Shown here: one piece after another, positions 6,322-7,863 of the stretch
Numbering within the stretch: position 1 is the stretch's first letter
Layout of the letters: each line of letters starts with the position of its first letter
Assembly (NCBI GenBank): GCA_016867695.1
Contig: VGIY01000114.1
Coordinates: 1-7,863 of the forward strand
Source: Candidatus Eiseniibacteriota bacterium
GTDB lineage: Bacteria; Eisenbacteria; RBG-16-71-46; CAIMUX01; WJJG01
Direction: 5' to 3'
Length of the DNA: 7,863 nt
Translations under genes and position numbers: made by a program
Notes under the pieces: model-generated
Databases searched by the model: none
Told to the model about the DNA's origin: nothing
Seen by the model: the letters and a program-made list of their open reading frames with translations, nothing else

Positions 6322-7863
6322 ATGACGCTCCGCCGCTTCTTGCGTTCGCTCTTCCCCAACCCCGGTCCCAGCCCCTCGCGGCCGCGGACTCGGCCCGAGC
6401 GCCGCCCGCGGGCGCGCCGGAGGCCTCTGCCGACGATTCTCATCCTCGGCGCGTGCGCCGCCGCGGGCGTCTCCTCGGCAGGCGTCGCCGGCGCCCTCGC
6501 CGCCGCCGCCCCCGCCACGGCCCCCGCACCCCGGGAGTTCGCGGGCCCCTACGCCTGCGAGCCCGACCTGATCGACGTCATCTTCGTCCGCGACGCCCGC
6601 GTGCGCCTGCGTGGCGGCTCGCCCGTCGACCTGGGAGAGGTTGCGGGCCTGGCCGGCGTCGACCGCGTCCTCGCCCGCGTGGCCTGGAGCGAGTGGGCGC
6701 GCAGCCTCCAGACGCCCGAGGAGACGATCGACGAGCTCACCGCCCGGGGCGAGGCGCGCACCGGGCGAAGGATTCCCGATCCCAACAACCTCTACAGGCT
6801 GCGCGTCGGGTCCGGGGCGGACGTCTGGGGCCTCGCCCGCGAGCTCGAGGCCCTGCCCGGCATCCGCTGGGCCCGCCCCGTGCCGCTGCCGATGGCGCTG
6901 CCGACGCCCGACTTCGAGCCGCAGCAGGGCTACCTGCGCCCGGCGAGCGCGACGCCGGCCGGCGTCGACGCCTACTTCGCCTGGACGCAGCCCGGCGGCG
7001 ACGGGACCGGGGTCGCCGTCTGCGACCTGGAGTACAGCTGGAACTGGATGCACGACGACCTCTTCCCGGTCTACGAACTGCACATCTACACCCAGGACCC
7101 GCTGGGCGACGATCGCCACGGCACCGCGGTCCTCGGCGTGCTCGGTTCCCACGCCAACGGCTGGGGGACGACGGGCATCGCCCACGGCGCGCAGCTCTAC
7201 ACCTGCGGCACCTACTTCAAGCCCCTCGGCCAGCCCAACTATAGCTGGAACGTCGCCGGCTCCATCGCCGACGCCGCCTCCTCCTCCGCGATCCATCCCG
7301 GGGACATCCTCCTGGTCGAGCACCAGTGGGATCTTGGCGGCGGCGCCTACGTGCCCATCGAGTGGTGGGGCGACGGCTATCCGAACCAGACCTACAACGC
7401 CGTCTACGAGACGATCGAGTGGGCGCAGGCGATCAAGGACCTGATCGTCGTCGAGCCGGCCGGGAACGGCGCGGTGAATCTCGACAACCTCAACTGGTAC
7501 GGCGACTCGGGGGCGATTATCGTCGGCGCCGGCGGCGCCTACGCCGGCGGCACCTACCCCGAGGGGAACCTCCAGCGGCTCTCCTTCTCCAGCTACGGCG
7601 CGCGCGTCGATCTGCAGGGCTGGGGCGAGGACGTCGTCACCACCGGCTACGGCACGCTCTACAACTCCGAGGGCGTCAACCGCCACTACACCGCGACCTT
7701 CGATGGAACCTCGAGCGCCTCGCCGGTGGTGGCGGGCGCGGTCGCCTGCTGCTCCGGCTTCTGGAAGCAGAGCGTCTCCTCGCGGTTCCCCATGCATCCC
7801 GCCTACGTCCGCGCGCTGCTCAAGGCGACCGGCACGCCGCAAGTGACGCCGCCGGCGGGGAAC
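6322..7863 (+). CDS. Secreted subtilisin-like serine protease (S8 family), 3' end missing
   Basis: Residues 1-514 are present with no stop, so the gene runs off the right edge. It is a secreted endopeptidase of the S8 (subtilisin) family. The triad is complete: Asp235 in GVAVCDLE, His266 in DRHGTAVLGVLG, and Ser464 in DGTSSASPVVAG, with the oxyanion Asn382 in EPAGNG. Residues about 75-215 form a prodomain, with NNLYRLRVGSGADVWGLARE followed by LPGIRWARPVPLP, the usual shape of an inhibitory propeptide ending before the catalytic domain. The N terminus is unusual: about 36 Arg/Pro-rich residues precede a hydrophobic, Ala-rich segment (about 37-62) that should be the signal peptide. AGGAGGT (6310-6316), five bases upstream, fixes the ATG. 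Family members often carry C-terminal sorting or beta-sandwich domains, which here would lie beyond the edge. The gene is divergent from the PPC-like gene and shares its control region. Confidence 0.93.
   Translation, partial: MTLRRFLRSLFPNPGPSPSRPRTRPERRPRARRRPLPTILILGACAAAGVSSAGVAGALAAAAPATAPAPREFAGPYACEPDLIDVIFVRDARVRLRGGSPVDLGEVAGLAGVDRVLARVAWSEWARSLQTPEETIDELTARGEARTGRRIPDPNNLYRLRVGSGADVWGLARELEALPGIRWARPVPLPMALPTPDFEPQQGYLRPASATPAGVDAYFAWTQPGGDGTGVAVCDLEYSWNWMHDDLFPVYELHIYTQDPLGDDRHGTAVLGVLGSHANGWGTTGIAHGAQLYTCGTYFKPLGQPNYSWNVAGSIADAASSSAIHPGDILLVEHQWDLGGGAYVPIEWWGDGYPNQTYNAVYETIEWAQAIKDLIVVEPAGNGAVNLDNLNWYGDSGAIIVGAGGAYAGGTYPEGNLQRLSFSSYGARVDLQGWGEDVVTTGYGTLYNSEGVNRHYTATFDGTSSASPVVAGAVACCSGFWKQSVSSRFPMHPAYVRALLKATGTPQVTPPAGN

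Noticed and set aside
6322..6351. A twin-arginine export signal in the protease leader (LRRFLR)
   Set aside because: The residue spacing does not fit S/T-R-R-x-F-L-K, and the pair lies more than 25 residues from the hydrophobic segment.
5982..6518. A 179-codon upstream extension of the PPC-like gene's frame
   Set aside because: The extension is Arg/Gly/Ala-rich without a domain, overlaps the protease start, and the ATG at 5981 has both a strong ribosome site and a signal peptide.
6013..7842. A 609-codon open frame on the minus strand opposite the protease
   Set aside because: It lies antisense to a gene with a complete subtilisin triad. It is a by-product of extreme third-position GC and has no domain signature.
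1..7863. tRNA or rRNA genes, CRISPR repeats, transposases or attachment sites
   Set aside because: Reading both strands showed no such pattern, no regularly spaced repeats and no transposase motifs.

Overview
This window looks like chromosomal DNA from an uncultured, high-GC, Gram-negative-type bacterium. The right half encodes secreted proteins of a style I associate with Candidatus Eisenbacteria and related FCB-group or deltaproteobacterial genomes: a cysteine-rich protein with PPC-like beta-sandwich domains ending in TWGAVKERFR, and a subtilisin-like protease. The taxonomic guess is tentative because no marker gene is present.

Layout. Positions 1-38 hold the first 12 codons of a minus-strand gene leaving the left edge. 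Positions 39-312 are a divergent control region with a very G-rich tract, a hairpin, and a promoter whose spacer is filled by a perfect 14-bp palindrome. Three plus-strand genes follow: a secreted 6-bladed beta-propeller protein (313-1662), a 71-residue small secreted protein (1665-1880), and a 920-residue regulator (2018-4780). The regulator joins a TPR-type sensor region to an intact sigma-54 AAA+ domain and a Fis-type DNA-binding helix-turn-helix. A 112-bp gap separates it from a convergent minus-strand gene for a secreted PPC-like protein (4893-5981). A 340-bp divergent promoter region (5982-6321) leads to a subtilisin-family (S8) protease with a full catalytic triad, cut by the right edge (6322-7863).

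How the genes may work together. The left block could be an exported-protein and peptide module with its own TPR-sigma-54 regulator. The close packing of propeller and peptide genes is seen directly; the idea that the TPR region senses the peptide is inference. The right block is a divergent pair of exported proteins, a protease and a partner built from domains often found fused to secreted proteases. Sampled third-codon-position GC is lower in the left block than in the right block. The change falls inside the regulator gene, between its TPR half and its AAA+ half. I saw no RNA genes, CRISPR arrays, insertion sequences or clear intrinsic terminators.
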